Below are positions 33,568 to 42,146 of a DNA stretch of 62,280 bases, piece after piece. The DNA is from Candidatus Riflebacteria bacterium HGW-Riflebacteria-2 (GTDB taxonomy: Bacteria > Muiribacteriota > Ozemobacteria > Ozemobacterales > Ozemobacteraceae): contig PGYA01000024.1 in NCBI GenBank assembly GCA_002839435.1, forward strand, positions 1 through 62,280. The letters run 5' to 3'. The first letter of the stretch is position 1, and each line of letters begins with the position of its first letter. The notes beneath the pieces are model-generated. The model was not told the origin of the DNA. It worked only from the letters and a program-made list of their open reading frames with translations, and searched no databases. A program made the position numbers and the translations under genes.

Positions 33568-34924
33568 TCGCGATCATTCGATAGTAGGCCTTTTTCAGCC
33601 CCATTTTTTCATACAGCTTGATAGCTTTTTTATTCTCGACATCGACATGCAGCGAAAAGCTGCCATCGGTATGTTTTCTGACAGCTTCCATCAGACGAGT
33701 GCCGATTCCGCGCGAACCGGCCGCGATGTCGGCACCGATATAAACCAGGTGATACTGAGGCATTACCAGCCCGACCGGCATCTTGATGACAACCGCAAGA
33801 CCTTTCATGTCGCCAGAGATATAGGCGCCCAGCACGAAGCCGCCGTTAAAAGCGACACGAATCGCCTCTAAAACGCTCTGCCTGTCATCGCCATATTTGC
33901 CGAGATACTTGTCAACATAATCAGCCAGCTGCTCGACGCTGTCAATTTCGTCTTCGCTCAATTGCCTGATATTGAGCTCATTACGACCTTCTTCAAGAAT
34001 TACGACGCTGCTGCCGCACCAGTCGACAATGCCCTGACGCCGGCCGACCGCACAGGCAGCCAGCGAGGCAGCTCCTCTAAACGCCACTTTAAGGTCTTCC
34101 CCGCCCCTGGTCTTTGCGATCATATCGCGAATTTCATGATCCGCGACACTTATAAAAGCTCCACCCGAGTCATTGACAGCGTTCAGCACATTCTGCGGAT
34201 CGATAATTGTGTATTCAATGGTATTGCGATTGATGCCCTTGTAACGATTGAGGTTCTTGAGCTCTTTCACCCGCGTCTCGCCGCTTTTCCAGGCCTTATA
34301 AAGGGGATTGTCGTCGCTGGCGCAGGCAACAAAAATTTTGGGAATACGCTGAATCAGCCCGCGCCGCCATAAAGACCTGAAACCAAGATGCAACCCGGTT
34401 ATCAGCGTGCCATTACTCAAAAAACAAAACAGATTTTTCGGACTGTTGCCAAGCTTGGCCACGATTTCTTCGGCGATTTCGGCATACACATTGTCGGTTA
34501 TACAGCAGTTGCTGTAGCCATGATTAGCGTCATACCAGTTGTTGGAAGCAGCCAGTTCGCGACTTTTGCGATATGCCTCGTTATAGCTGCTGCCATGTTC
34601 GATAATCTCGACGTTGCCCTGTTGATACCAGCGTTTTTTGCGATCAATAGAACCTTCTGGCATGACCACCCGGCAGGCCAGACCAAACCGTTCAGCAACG
34701 TAGGCCAGCGACTCGCCAAGCTGACCGAGAGAAGCTACTACCAACGTTTCGAAACCCAGCTGCGTAGCCTCTTTCACCAGATAGTATGCAATGCGGTCAT
34801 GCATGTGACCGGTCGGATTCAGGCCTTCCATTTTGAGATAGAGCTCTTCGACATTCAGCTCTGAATTGAGTTGTACCGTTTTGTACAAAACAGTGCGGCC
34901 TATTCTCTGTTTAAGCAGTTCCAT
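33560..34924 (-). CDS. PLP-fold (cysteine/threonine synthase-like) domain lacking the PLP lysine, fused to GNAT acetyltransferase
   Basis: 454 residues from ATG 34924 after GGAGGAGG. Residues 1-310 have the fold-type II PLP enzyme plan: LKMEGLNPTG-H40-M-H42-D-R44 (the site usually reads NPTGSxKDR), the substrate loop ASLGQLGESLA (64-74) and the phosphate-loop-like LSNGTLITGLHLG (169-180). H42 stands where the Schiff-base lysine belongs, so classic PLP catalysis is unlikely. Residues 315-454 form a GNAT domain with acetyl-CoA loop GSRGIGTRLM (402-411) and NKKAIKLYEKMGL. It may act as an amino-acid sensor that guides acetylation, or as an enzyme with a relocated chemistry. A true cysteine synthase is encoded 2 kb away. 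Confidence 0.85.
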   Translation of the reverse strand: MELLKQRIGRTVLYKTVQLNSELNVEELYLKMEGLNPTGHMHDRIAYYLVKEATQLGFETLVVASLGQLGESLAYVAERFGLACRVVMPEGSIDRKKRWYQQGNVEIIEHGSSYNEAYRKSRELAASNNWYDANHGYSNCCITDNVYAEIAEEIVAKLGNSPKNLFCFLSNGTLITGLHLGFRSLWRRGLIQRIPKIFVACASDDNPLYKAWKSGETRVKELKNLNRYKGINRNTIEYTIIDPQNVLNAVNDSGGAFISVADHEIRDMIAKTRGGEDLKVAFRGAASLAACAVGRRQGIVDWCGSSVVILEEGRNELNIRQLSEDEIDSVEQLADYVDKYLGKYGDDRQSVLEAIRVAFNGGFVLGAYISGDMKGLAVVIKMPVGLVMPQYHLVYIGADIAAGSRGIGTRLMEAVRKHTDGSFSLHVDVENKKAIKLYEKMGLKKAYYRMIAIK

Positions 34925-35200
34925 AATGCCTCCTCCAGTTCAGGCGAATACCGATTTATGTAGTATATCTGTGTAAGCTGACTTACAGCGGCCTGAGGGC
35001 TAAAATCAGCCTCTGGCCAGGTCAGGTGCCTGAATAATTGAACTGACACTATTTTAGTGCAAAATCGATACCAATGCAAGTTTTATTTGCCCGGCACAAC
35101 ATGAAGATGTTAAAAATGTGTTTGTACAAAAGTTTTCAAGCAGCCTTTTGAGCCGGCAAACAAAAGGCGGTTGCCAAAGACATCGCGGAGGAAAAAAAAC

Positions 35201-36670
35201 ATGAATCTATTGCATCTCAGACTTGTAGCTGCCATTTCAGGCATGCTGATGCTAGGCTGTCTGACCGTATCTGCTCAAACACCGGGTCTTTACCCTATGC
35301 GAATAGAACCAGAAGGAAACCACGTCTACATAGATGCCGATGGCCAGACAATATTAAGGGTCAATTGCCTGCTGGCCGAAAACTTCTCACAGGGCTACGC
35401 AACCGTTTGCGAGTCTGACCTCTGGCACTTTATCGACAGAAATGGCAAAAAGGCTTTTAACAAAGACTTTGAAGAAGTGAAATCTTTTTCAGAAGAGCTG
35501 GCGGCAGTAAAAGAAAATGGTCTGTGGGGCTACATCGATCTGACCGGCAAAATGGTAATCAAGCCGCAATACTCCCGCGCCTACAAATTTTCAGAGGGAT
35601 TAGCCTGTGTTATGATCGGTGACCCGGCCGATGGTTCAGCTCGCTTCGGCTACATTGACAGAGAGGGAAAATATGCGCTCGAACCTTTTTTACCCTGCCT
35701 AGACAACCAGTATTTCGACACACCGGGAGAATTCTCGGAAGGTCTGGCAGCAGCCTGGTTGCCATTAAACGCAGATGGAGACTACTTAGTCGGCTACATC
35801 AACAAAGAAGGCAAAACGGCGATCGCACCGAAATTTACAACAGCCGGAAAATTCGTCGATGACCTCGCACCAGTGAGTATTCTGATGAACGACGCAGTGG
35901 CACCAACTGGTTTTATCGACAAAAGCGGCAACTTTGTCATTCCTCAAAGCTTCTCGCAGGCCTCCCACTTTTCAGAAGGACTGGCACCGGCATCGACCTT
36001 CGATGCGAAATACGAAGAACCCGAAATGTGGGGCTATATCGACACGAAGGGCAAATGGGTAATCAAGCCGACTTACGAAATGGCCGAACACTTTGTCGGT
36101 GGTATCGCCAGGGTTTATGACCAGTTGAGTTCCGGCGGCGAAGTTTATATCAAACAAGACGGCAGCATTGTTGCCAACAGCAGCATGCTGAGCGGCAAAG
36201 CAGCCGGAACAACTGGCGTCTACAAACTCGAAGTTAAATCTGTCAGTGCATCGAGCGCTTTACCGCCAACAAAAGTCAGCAGTTACCAGCCCGAAAACGT
36301 TCTCGATGGTGACCATGCAACCGCCTGGGTGGAAGGCGCCAAAAGCAGCGGAACCGGCGAGTGGCTCGAGTTCACCTTCGCCAAACCCGTTGAAATTCAC
36401 AGCATCGATATCTACAACGGTTACCAGAAACCTGCCACCGCCAAGCGTGACCCGTTCAAGGTCAATCAGAGTGTGGCAAAATTGCGCATTACCCGCAACG
36501 GTAAGTCAACCGAACACGCCATCAAAGATGAGCGCGGCGCACAGACAATCAAACTCGACGGCTCGCCCACCAGCTCAGTCAAATTCGAAATTCTGGCAGT
36601 ACACGAAAGCAAAGGCGACCCCGACTGCTGCATCTCCGAGGTCGAGTTTACCGGCCGCCTCGCCCCCTGA
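35201..36670 (+). CDS. Secreted WG-repeat protein with C-terminal discoidin-like domain
   Basis: Start at ATG 35201 after GGAGG, giving a signal peptide (to about VSA|QTPG) and 489 residues. At least six WG/propeller-type repeats follow, for example LWGYIDLTGKMVIKPQYS, GYIDREGKYALEP, GYINKEGKTAIAPKF, GFIDKSGNFVIPQSF and WGYIDTKGKWVIKPTY. The last 140 residues (NVLDGDHATAWVEG, WLEFTFAKPVEIHSIDIYNGY, CCISEVEFTG) look like an F5/8-type or NADase-type glycan-binding domain. It is probably a surface binding protein. Function unknown. Confidence 0.85.
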   Translation: MNLLHLRLVAAISGMLMLGCLTVSAQTPGLYPMRIEPEGNHVYIDADGQTILRVNCLLAENFSQGYATVCESDLWHFIDRNGKKAFNKDFEEVKSFSEELAAVKENGLWGYIDLTGKMVIKPQYSRAYKFSEGLACVMIGDPADGSARFGYIDREGKYALEPFLPCLDNQYFDTPGEFSEGLAAAWLPLNADGDYLVGYINKEGKTAIAPKFTTAGKFVDDLAPVSILMNDAVAPTGFIDKSGNFVIPQSFSQASHFSEGLAPASTFDAKYEEPEMWGYIDTKGKWVIKPTYEMAEHFVGGIARVYDQLSSGGEVYIKQDGSIVANSSMLSGKAAGTTGVYKLEVKSVSASSALPPTKVSSYQPENVLDGDHATAWVEGAKSSGTGEWLEFTFAKPVEIHSIDIYNGYQKPATAKRDPFKVNQSVAKLRITRNGKSTEHAIKDERGAQTIKLDGSPTSSVKFEILAVHESKGDPDCCISEVEFTGRLAP

Positions 36671-36689
36671 AAGCACAGCCTTTTTGCAT

Positions 36690-36728
36690 GTCATCCTACG
36701 CGAAGCGAAGCGCAGTCGCAGGATCCAG
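36690..36728. repeat. Intergenic repeat-like element
   Basis: A GC-rich stretch starting GTCATCCTACGCGAAGCG and ending CGCAGGATCCAG has partly matching ends (ATCCTACG / CGCAGGAT). A fragment of the same kind (GTCATCCTGCGCG) occurs at 54320-54332. It looks like a dispersed intergenic element, but two partial copies are weak evidence. Confidence 0.35.
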
Positions 36729-36893
36729 AAAAGTACCAAAGCCGGGTTCTGCAAATTGATCTGGACCCTGTTTCGCTGAAGCTACGCTTTGCTACGAGCG
36801 AGCGCGCGTTGAATGACAGTCGTTTTACAAAAACAACTTAAATGATACGGTTTTTATGATATATTATTAGCATCTGGCGAGAAGGAGTAGTAT

Positions 36894-37865
36894 ATGCCCG
36901 GAATCTATGAAGATAACAGCATGAGCATCGGCAATACGCCGCTGGTGAGGATAAACCGCATTACTAAAGGAGCCAACGCCACGGTGCTGGCCAAAATCGA
37001 GGGCCGCAATCCGGCTTATTCAGTGAAATGCCGGGTCGCAGCCAGCATGATATGGGATGCCGAGAAGAAGGGTATTCTCATGCATGGTGATAACGACGTG
37101 ACGCTGGTCGAACCAACCAGCGGCAATACCGGCATTGGCCTGGCCTTTGTCTGCGCCACCCGCGGCTATAAACTGATACTTACCATGCCCGACACCATGT
37201 CAATGGAACGGCGCAGAATGCTGGCAGCTTTTGGCGCGCAGATAGTGCTTACCGAAGGAGCAAAGGGTATGACTGGCGCTATTGCGAAAGCTGAAGAAAT
37301 CGTCAAAAGTGCGCCCAAGAAATATTTTATGCCACAACAGTTTGAGAACCCGGCCAATCCCGATATTCACCTGTGCACTACCGGCCCGGAAATCTGGAAC
37401 GACACGAACGGCAGAATAGACATATTCGTCGCCGGCGTCGGCACCGGCGGCACCATAACCGGCGTCAGCCGCTATCTTAAAAATGTCCAGCGCCACCCGG
37501 TCAGATCGGTTGCGGTAGAACCAGTTGAATCGCAGGTTTTGACAGCGATAAAAGCAGGCAACACACCAAAACCAGGCCCGCACAAGATACAGGGAATCGG
37601 CGCCGGTTTTAAACCGGCAATACTCGACCTTGACCTTGTCGATGAAATCGCCACGGTCAGCAGCGACGAAGCAATTGAATACGCCCGCCGCCTGCACCGC
37701 GAAGAGGGTATTACCTGTGGCATTTCATGTGGTGCCGCCATGGCGGCAGCCGACCGCCTTGCCCGGCAGCCCGAGAACGCCGGCAAAACAATTGTTACTA
37801 TTTTCCCTGACGCCGGCGAACGCTATCTGAGCTCGGCACTCTTTGCCGGCTTCGCTGATATCTGA
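36894..37865 (+). CDS. cysK: Cysteine synthase (O-acetylserine sulfhydrylase)
   Basis: 323 residues, the family's normal length, after AAGGAG. Residues include the PLP lysine K45 (NPAYSVKCR), substrate loop T75-S-G-N-T-G80, phosphate loop [11 protein letters not shown] and a late [15 protein letters not shown] segment with a serine for the pyridine nitrogen. It makes cysteine from O-acetylserine and sulfide in the cytoplasm. No serine acetyltransferase is in the window. Apparently monocistronic. Confidence 0.93.
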   Translation: MPGIYEDNSMSIGNTPLVRINRITKGANATVLAKIEGRNPAYSVKCRVAASMIWDAEKKGILMHGDNDVTLVEPTSGNTGIGLAFVCATRGYKLILTMPDTMSMERRRMLAAFGAQIVLTEGAKGMTGAIAKAEEIVKSAPKKYFMPQQFENPANPDIHLCTTGPEIWNDTNGRIDIFVAGVGTGGTITGVSRYLKNVQRHPVRSVAVEPVESQVLTAIKAGNTPKPGPHKIQGIGAGFKPAILDLDLVDEIATVSSDEAIEYARRLHREEGITCGISCGAAMAAADRLARQPENAGKTIVTIFPDAGERYLSSALFAGFADI

Positions 37866-37935
37866 AATACAACAACATGGCATTTGCCAGTTAAACGATG
37901 TAAAATACACGCATAGAAATTATATGGAGGCATGA

Positions 37936-39495
37936 ATGCGACAACTTAAAGCTACTTTCACCGTGTTTCTGACACTGATAATTCTGCTGCATCACCTGGC
38001 AGCATCAGCCGGAACTGATTTTGATTTTTCGGCCCTGGAAAAGTCGATTTTTGAATACAGTCTGGACAATGGTCTCAAGATCATCGTTCTGCCTCGCCAT
38101 GACGCGCCTGTGGTTTCGCTGGTCACCTGGGTCGATGTCGGGGGCGCCGATGACCCCAAAGAATACTCCGGCCTCGCTCATATGCTAGAACATATGGCCT
38201 TTAAAGGCACTGCAACGATCGGCAGTCGCGATCCTGAAAATGAAGCAAAACTTATGGCCGATGAAGACCGGATTTTTGAAAGACTTCGCCTCGAAAGACT
38301 TAAGGGAAGACTTGCTGATCCCGAAAAGATCAAAAACCTGACCGAACAGATGAACAAGGCGATAGAGAACGCCTACGCAGTTATCGAGCCGAATGCATTT
38401 TCCAACATACTTCAGTCAGAGGGCGGTTCAGGTTTAAACGCCTTCACTTCTCGCGACCAGACTGCCTACATCATCAGCATGCCCTCCAACAAGCTCGAAC
38501 TCTGGATGGCGATGGAGTCTGAACGATTCTTCCAGCCTCTTCTGCGCGAAATGTATCGCGAACGCGAAGTAGTTACTGAAGAACGCCGAATGACCGTAGA
38601 TAACAGCCCGATGGGTAAGCTGGTCGAAGAATTCTTAAGTACTGCTTTCAAGGCGCACCCCTATGGGAATCCCCTGATCGGGCACCTTTCTGATATCCGC
38701 AATTATTCCAGAGAAGCAACCCAGCGTTTCTTCAAAAAATACTATACGCCAAGCAACATGACCATTGCGCTGGTCGGCGATGTCAAACCTGAAACCGTCC
38801 TCGAAATGGCCGAAAAATACTGGGGCAGAATTCAGAAACGCCCGGAACCGCCGCGCATTGCCACAGTTGAACCGCAGCAGCAGGGTGAACGCAGAGTTTT
38901 AATCAACGACAAAGCACAGCCCGCGATGATCATTGGCTGGCATATTCCGGCCGAAACCCATGACGACATGCCAGCACTGGCCGCTTTTGCCGACATTCTC
39001 GGCCAGGGCCGCACTTCCCGCCTCTATCGCCGCATGATCCGGGACGATAAGGTTTCAGTTTCGGTCAGTTCATACGCTGGCTGGCCCGGTAGCAAATACC
39101 CGTCGCTTGGCGTCATATTCTGTTATCCGGCACCCGGCAAGACCAATGCCGAATGCGAAAAAGTGATTTACGAAGAGATCGAAAAGCTTCAAAACCAGCT
39201 TTTGACCGACGAAGACCTCGAAAAGGTCAAGGCCCGCGCCATGGCCGGCTTCATTCGAGGGCTCAATGACAATATGGGTCTGGCTCAGCAGATTGCGACC
39301 TACCAGCAGATCTGGGGCGACTGGCGCCAGTTGTTTCGTGAACTCGATCGTATCAACAAGGTTACGCCACAGGATGTGCAGCGCGTCGCAAAACAGTATT
39401 TCACTGCCAGCAATCGTACGGTTTCATGCCTTGAAACTATTGTCGAGCAGGCCGCCACTGACAAAGCAGTTCCCAGCAAGGAGATCAAACAATGA
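37936..39495 (+). CDS. Secreted M16 zinc metallopeptidase, catalytic subunit
   Basis: 519 residues with a signal peptide (to about ASA|GTD). The inverted zinc motif is H82-M-L-E85-H86, followed by a distal glutamate near 215 (REVVTEERRM). The distance between them (about 130 residues) is larger than the usual 75 because of a charged helical insert at about 100-150. Two M16 halves are present. The stop overlaps the next M16 gene as ATGA. Together they should form a heterodimeric periplasmic peptidase that degrades peptides. Confidence 0.92.
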   Translation: MRQLKATFTVFLTLIILLHHLAASAGTDFDFSALEKSIFEYSLDNGLKIIVLPRHDAPVVSLVTWVDVGGADDPKEYSGLAHMLEHMAFKGTATIGSRDPENEAKLMADEDRIFERLRLERLKGRLADPEKIKNLTEQMNKAIENAYAVIEPNAFSNILQSEGGSGLNAFTSRDQTAYIISMPSNKLELWMAMESERFFQPLLREMYREREVVTEERRMTVDNSPMGKLVEEFLSTAFKAHPYGNPLIGHLSDIRNYSREATQRFFKKYYTPSNMTIALVGDVKPETVLEMAEKYWGRIQKRPEPPRIATVEPQQQGERRVLINDKAQPAMIIGWHIPAETHDDMPALAAFADILGQGRTSRLYRRMIRDDKVSVSVSSYAGWPGSKYPSLGVIFCYPAPGKTNAECEKVIYEEIEKLQNQLLTDEDLEKVKARAMAGFIRGLNDNMGLAQQIATYQQIWGDWRQLFRELDRINKVTPQDVQRVAKQYFTASNRTVSCLETIVEQAATDKAVPSKEIKQ

Positions 39496-40934
39496 TCGCC
39501 AGATTAAACCGACAATTTTGCACAGTTATCGCCATTGCAACCCTCTTCGCGGCAATAGTATCAGTTGCCGGCGCCGTTGACCTGAATTCACTGGTTTACC
39601 CGGCACTCAACCAGATCGCTATTCCTGAAGTCGAAGAAATCAAGCTCGAAAACGGCATGCGCCTTTACCTGCTCGAAGACAAAACCCTGCCGCTGATTCA
39701 CGCCACAGTCAGAATTCACGGTGGTTCTTACCTCGATCCTGCTGACAAAATCGGCCTGGCTGAACTATGTGGCGACCTGTTGCGCACAGGCGGTACCGCA
39801 AAATACAGCAGCGACGAACTCGACGAACTGCTCGAAAGCATTGGTGGCAGCGCCGAGACATCGATCGATATAATTGCCGGCAGTCTCAAGCTGTCGATGC
39901 TAAGTTCCTATACCGAACTGGCGATGGAAGTAATGGCCGAAATCCTTCAACGCCCGGTGTTTGAGCAGGCAAAATTCGAACAGCTCATGATTTCTGCGCG
40001 CTCATCAGTTTCCAGACGCAACGACCGCCCGGCCAGTATCGGCGATCGCGAATTCGAAAAGGTTATCTACGGCAAAGACTCGCCTTATGCGCGGCATCCT
40101 GAGTATGCCACCCTCAACGCCATCAGCCGCGATGACCTCAAGGCTTTCCACCAGAGGGTTTTTCGACCAGAAAACGTGCAGATGGCCATCTGGGGCGACA
40201 TCGACAGCAAAAAAATTGTCGAACTCGTCAAAAAACACTTTGGCGCCTGGGAAAAAGGCAAAGAAACCCTCCCCGACTTCCCAAAAGTCGATTATAAATT
40301 CGACACTCGCACAAATTTCGTTGACCTGCCCGATGTCAGCCAGTCTAACGTCTACATCGGACATCTCGGCGGCCGCCTTACCGACGAAGATCACCCACAC
40401 CGAATAGTAATGAACAACATTCTTGGCGTTGGCTTCGGCAGTCGTCTGTTCAAACAGGTGCGCTCCAAAGCCGGCCTGGCCTACTCGGTTTACGGAGTGT
40501 TTACCGCCAATCTGTCGTATCCCGGCACTTTCTATAACTATGTATCGACCAAGACCGAGAGCACGGTCAAGGCGATCAGAATGATAATCGAAGAGATAAA
40601 GCGCATTCAAAACGAAGAACCGACAGCCGAAGAACTCAAACTTGGCCGCGACCGCTATCTCAACACCTTCGTCTTCAACTTCGACAGCAAGGGCAAGATC
40701 ATCGAACGCCTGGTCTACTACGATTTCTTCGGGCTTCCCAAAGACTTTTTGAACAAGCAGATGGAAATGGTAAAGACAACTACTGCTGCAGACGTAACCG
40801 CTGCCGCAAAGAAGTATCTAAAACCTGAAGCCTTGCGCATACTCGTGGTCGGAGCCGCCAACAAACTCGACGAACCGCTCACAGCACTCAAAAACGGCGA
40901 AACTACAGCCATCGACATCACAATTCCCGAATAA
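39492..40934 (+). CDS. Secreted M16 peptidase-like partner without zinc motif
   Basis: 480 residues with a signal peptide (to about VAG). At the HxxEH position it reads GLAELCGDLLRTGG, so zinc binding is lost. The C-terminal half keeps the substrate-binding block (SKAGLAYSVYGVFTANLSYPGTF) typical of the non-catalytic subunit in M16B heterodimers. It is translationally coupled to the catalytic partner and ends at a strong terminator. Confidence 0.9.
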   Translation: MIARLNRQFCTVIAIATLFAAIVSVAGAVDLNSLVYPALNQIAIPEVEEIKLENGMRLYLLEDKTLPLIHATVRIHGGSYLDPADKIGLAELCGDLLRTGGTAKYSSDELDELLESIGGSAETSIDIIAGSLKLSMLSSYTELAMEVMAEILQRPVFEQAKFEQLMISARSSVSRRNDRPASIGDREFEKVIYGKDSPYARHPEYATLNAISRDDLKAFHQRVFRPENVQMAIWGDIDSKKIVELVKKHFGAWEKGKETLPDFPKVDYKFDTRTNFVDLPDVSQSNVYIGHLGGRLTDEDHPHRIVMNNILGVGFGSRLFKQVRSKAGLAYSVYGVFTANLSYPGTFYNYVSTKTESTVKAIRMIIEEIKRIQNEEPTAEELKLGRDRYLNTFVFNFDSKGKIIERLVYYDFFGLPKDFLNKQMEMVKTTTAADVTAAAKKYLKPEALRILVVGAANKLDEPLTALKNGETTAIDITIPE

Positions 40935-40945
40935 ACAGCTCTCTG

Positions 40946-40983
40946 CAAAAAGCCCGTCGCACTCAAAGCGGCGGGCTTTTTTA
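40946..40983 (+). terminator. Rho-independent terminator of the M16 operon
   Basis: AAAAAGCCCGTCGC and GCGGCGGGCTTTTTT form a stem with one T-G pair and a 7-base loop, followed by T residues. The same stem type recurs at 46275-46309. Confidence 0.88.
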
Positions 40984-41139
40984 GCATACCCGACTATTGC
41001 CAAAGAAGCCTTAGCATGTCTAAGCGAGATAACCCCGAACATTTATCTTGCTGACATCAGTTTTGCTTGTTATATGTAATTACAGTATCTCTATAGGTTA
41101 CAATTAGAACTCATCGCGCGGTACTGTTAGAGGTGAAAG

Positions 41140-41655
41140 TTGCAGTCAGTTAACAAAAAAGGATTTTCGCTGGCTGAGTTAATGGTTGCCTTTGGCCTGG
41201 CAGTTTTTGTCATCGGACTTTCTCTGTATTTTTTCTATCAGGCAAATACTACTGCTGAAGATCTAAGCAAGAGACAGCACTTGCTGAATGTTGCCAGCAG
41301 CCTGACCCGGGCCCTCAAAAAAGATCTTAGATCTTCTACTGAAGCGGGGGTTTCAACAAATTTGATCCGTCTGCAAGTGAATCAGCTTGATGACAAGTCT
41401 GGATTGCCTGAATGCAAGCGCGTTGTCTATGAAGTTGCTGCCGGCGAAATAGTACGCCGGGAAGAAGATTTTACCAGAAAATTTTCATTTTCTTCCCTGC
41501 TGAAGCCAGATGATCATTTGTCGTTAGCAATAACGCATAGCAATCCTGCCGGCTCTGGTTTTTTTCTCGAGATTTATGCTGAAAATTCAGGTGGTGTAGA
41601 ATTGATAAGGTTAAAAGAGCGTCTGGTAAAAATTGACATTACAAAACCACGATAA
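41140..41655 (+). CDS. Pseudopilin (first gene of the second pilin cluster)
   Basis: 171 residues starting at TTG 41140 behind AGAGGTG. The prepilin signal MQSVNKKG|FSLAELMVAF has Gly at -1 and Glu at +5, followed by a hydrophobic helix. The soluble domain (SLTRALKKDLRSSTEAGVS; RRVVYEV-like KRVVYEVAAGEIVRREEDF) resembles J-type minor pseudopilins and the protein at 44106-44519. Confidence 0.83.
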   Translation: MQSVNKKGFSLAELMVAFGLAVFVIGLSLYFFYQANTTAEDLSKRQHLLNVASSLTRALKKDLRSSTEAGVSTNLIRLQVNQLDDKSGLPECKRVVYEVAAGEIVRREEDFTRKFSFSSLLKPDDHLSLAITHSNPAGSGFFLEIYAENSGGVELIRLKERLVKIDITKPR

Positions 41656-41672
41656 TAATCGTTAAAAATGAT

Positions 41673-42146
41673 ATGGAAAGAACCATGACTAATTACAGGC
41701 GCCTTTTGTCAAGCCGGCACAAGATTGCAGGATTTTCTCTTTTAGAGCTTCTGATTGCCCTGTTTATTCTGCAGTTGATAGTCGCGCCTGTCTATCTAAT
41801 GTTCACTGAAAGTCAGAAGATCATGTTCAAGGCGGCCGATACGCTTACGGCAGCACATCTTGCCAGTTCTCTCATAGCCAGCCTGCGCAATTCTAAGGTT
41901 GAAATTCTGCGAGATCAACCACTGGAGGATGACATCAGACTTACTGCCCCATTGGATCTTGAAAGTCTTGGAGTTCTGCCGGTTCCAGCAGAATTTACCC
42001 GTAAATTACAAATCTTATCGGTTGACCTCGCCGGCAAAGAGGGAGGGCCTTATTATCTGGTTGAAGTGCAGATTTCATGGTTTAATCGTAAAACCAGTAC
42101 GCCAGTAGAATATATAGTCAGAGACCTGCTTCGAGGGAAAAAATGA
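41673..42146 (+). CDS. Pseudopilin (I-like, second cluster)
   Basis: 157 residues; ATG 41685 with GGAAAG upstream is an alternative start. The prepilin signal KIAG|FSLLELLIALFILQL has Gly at -1 and Glu at +5. LTAAHLASSLIASLRNSKVE after the helix parallels the I-like subunit of the first cluster. The stop overlaps the start of the K-like gene as ATGA. Confidence 0.83.
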   Translation: MERTMTNYRRLLSSRHKIAGFSLLELLIALFILQLIVAPVYLMFTESQKIMFKAADTLTAAHLASSLIASLRNSKVEILRDQPLEDDIRLTAPLDLESLGVLPVPAEFTRKLQILSVDLAGKEGGPYYLVEVQISWFNRKTSTPVEYIVRDLLRGKK

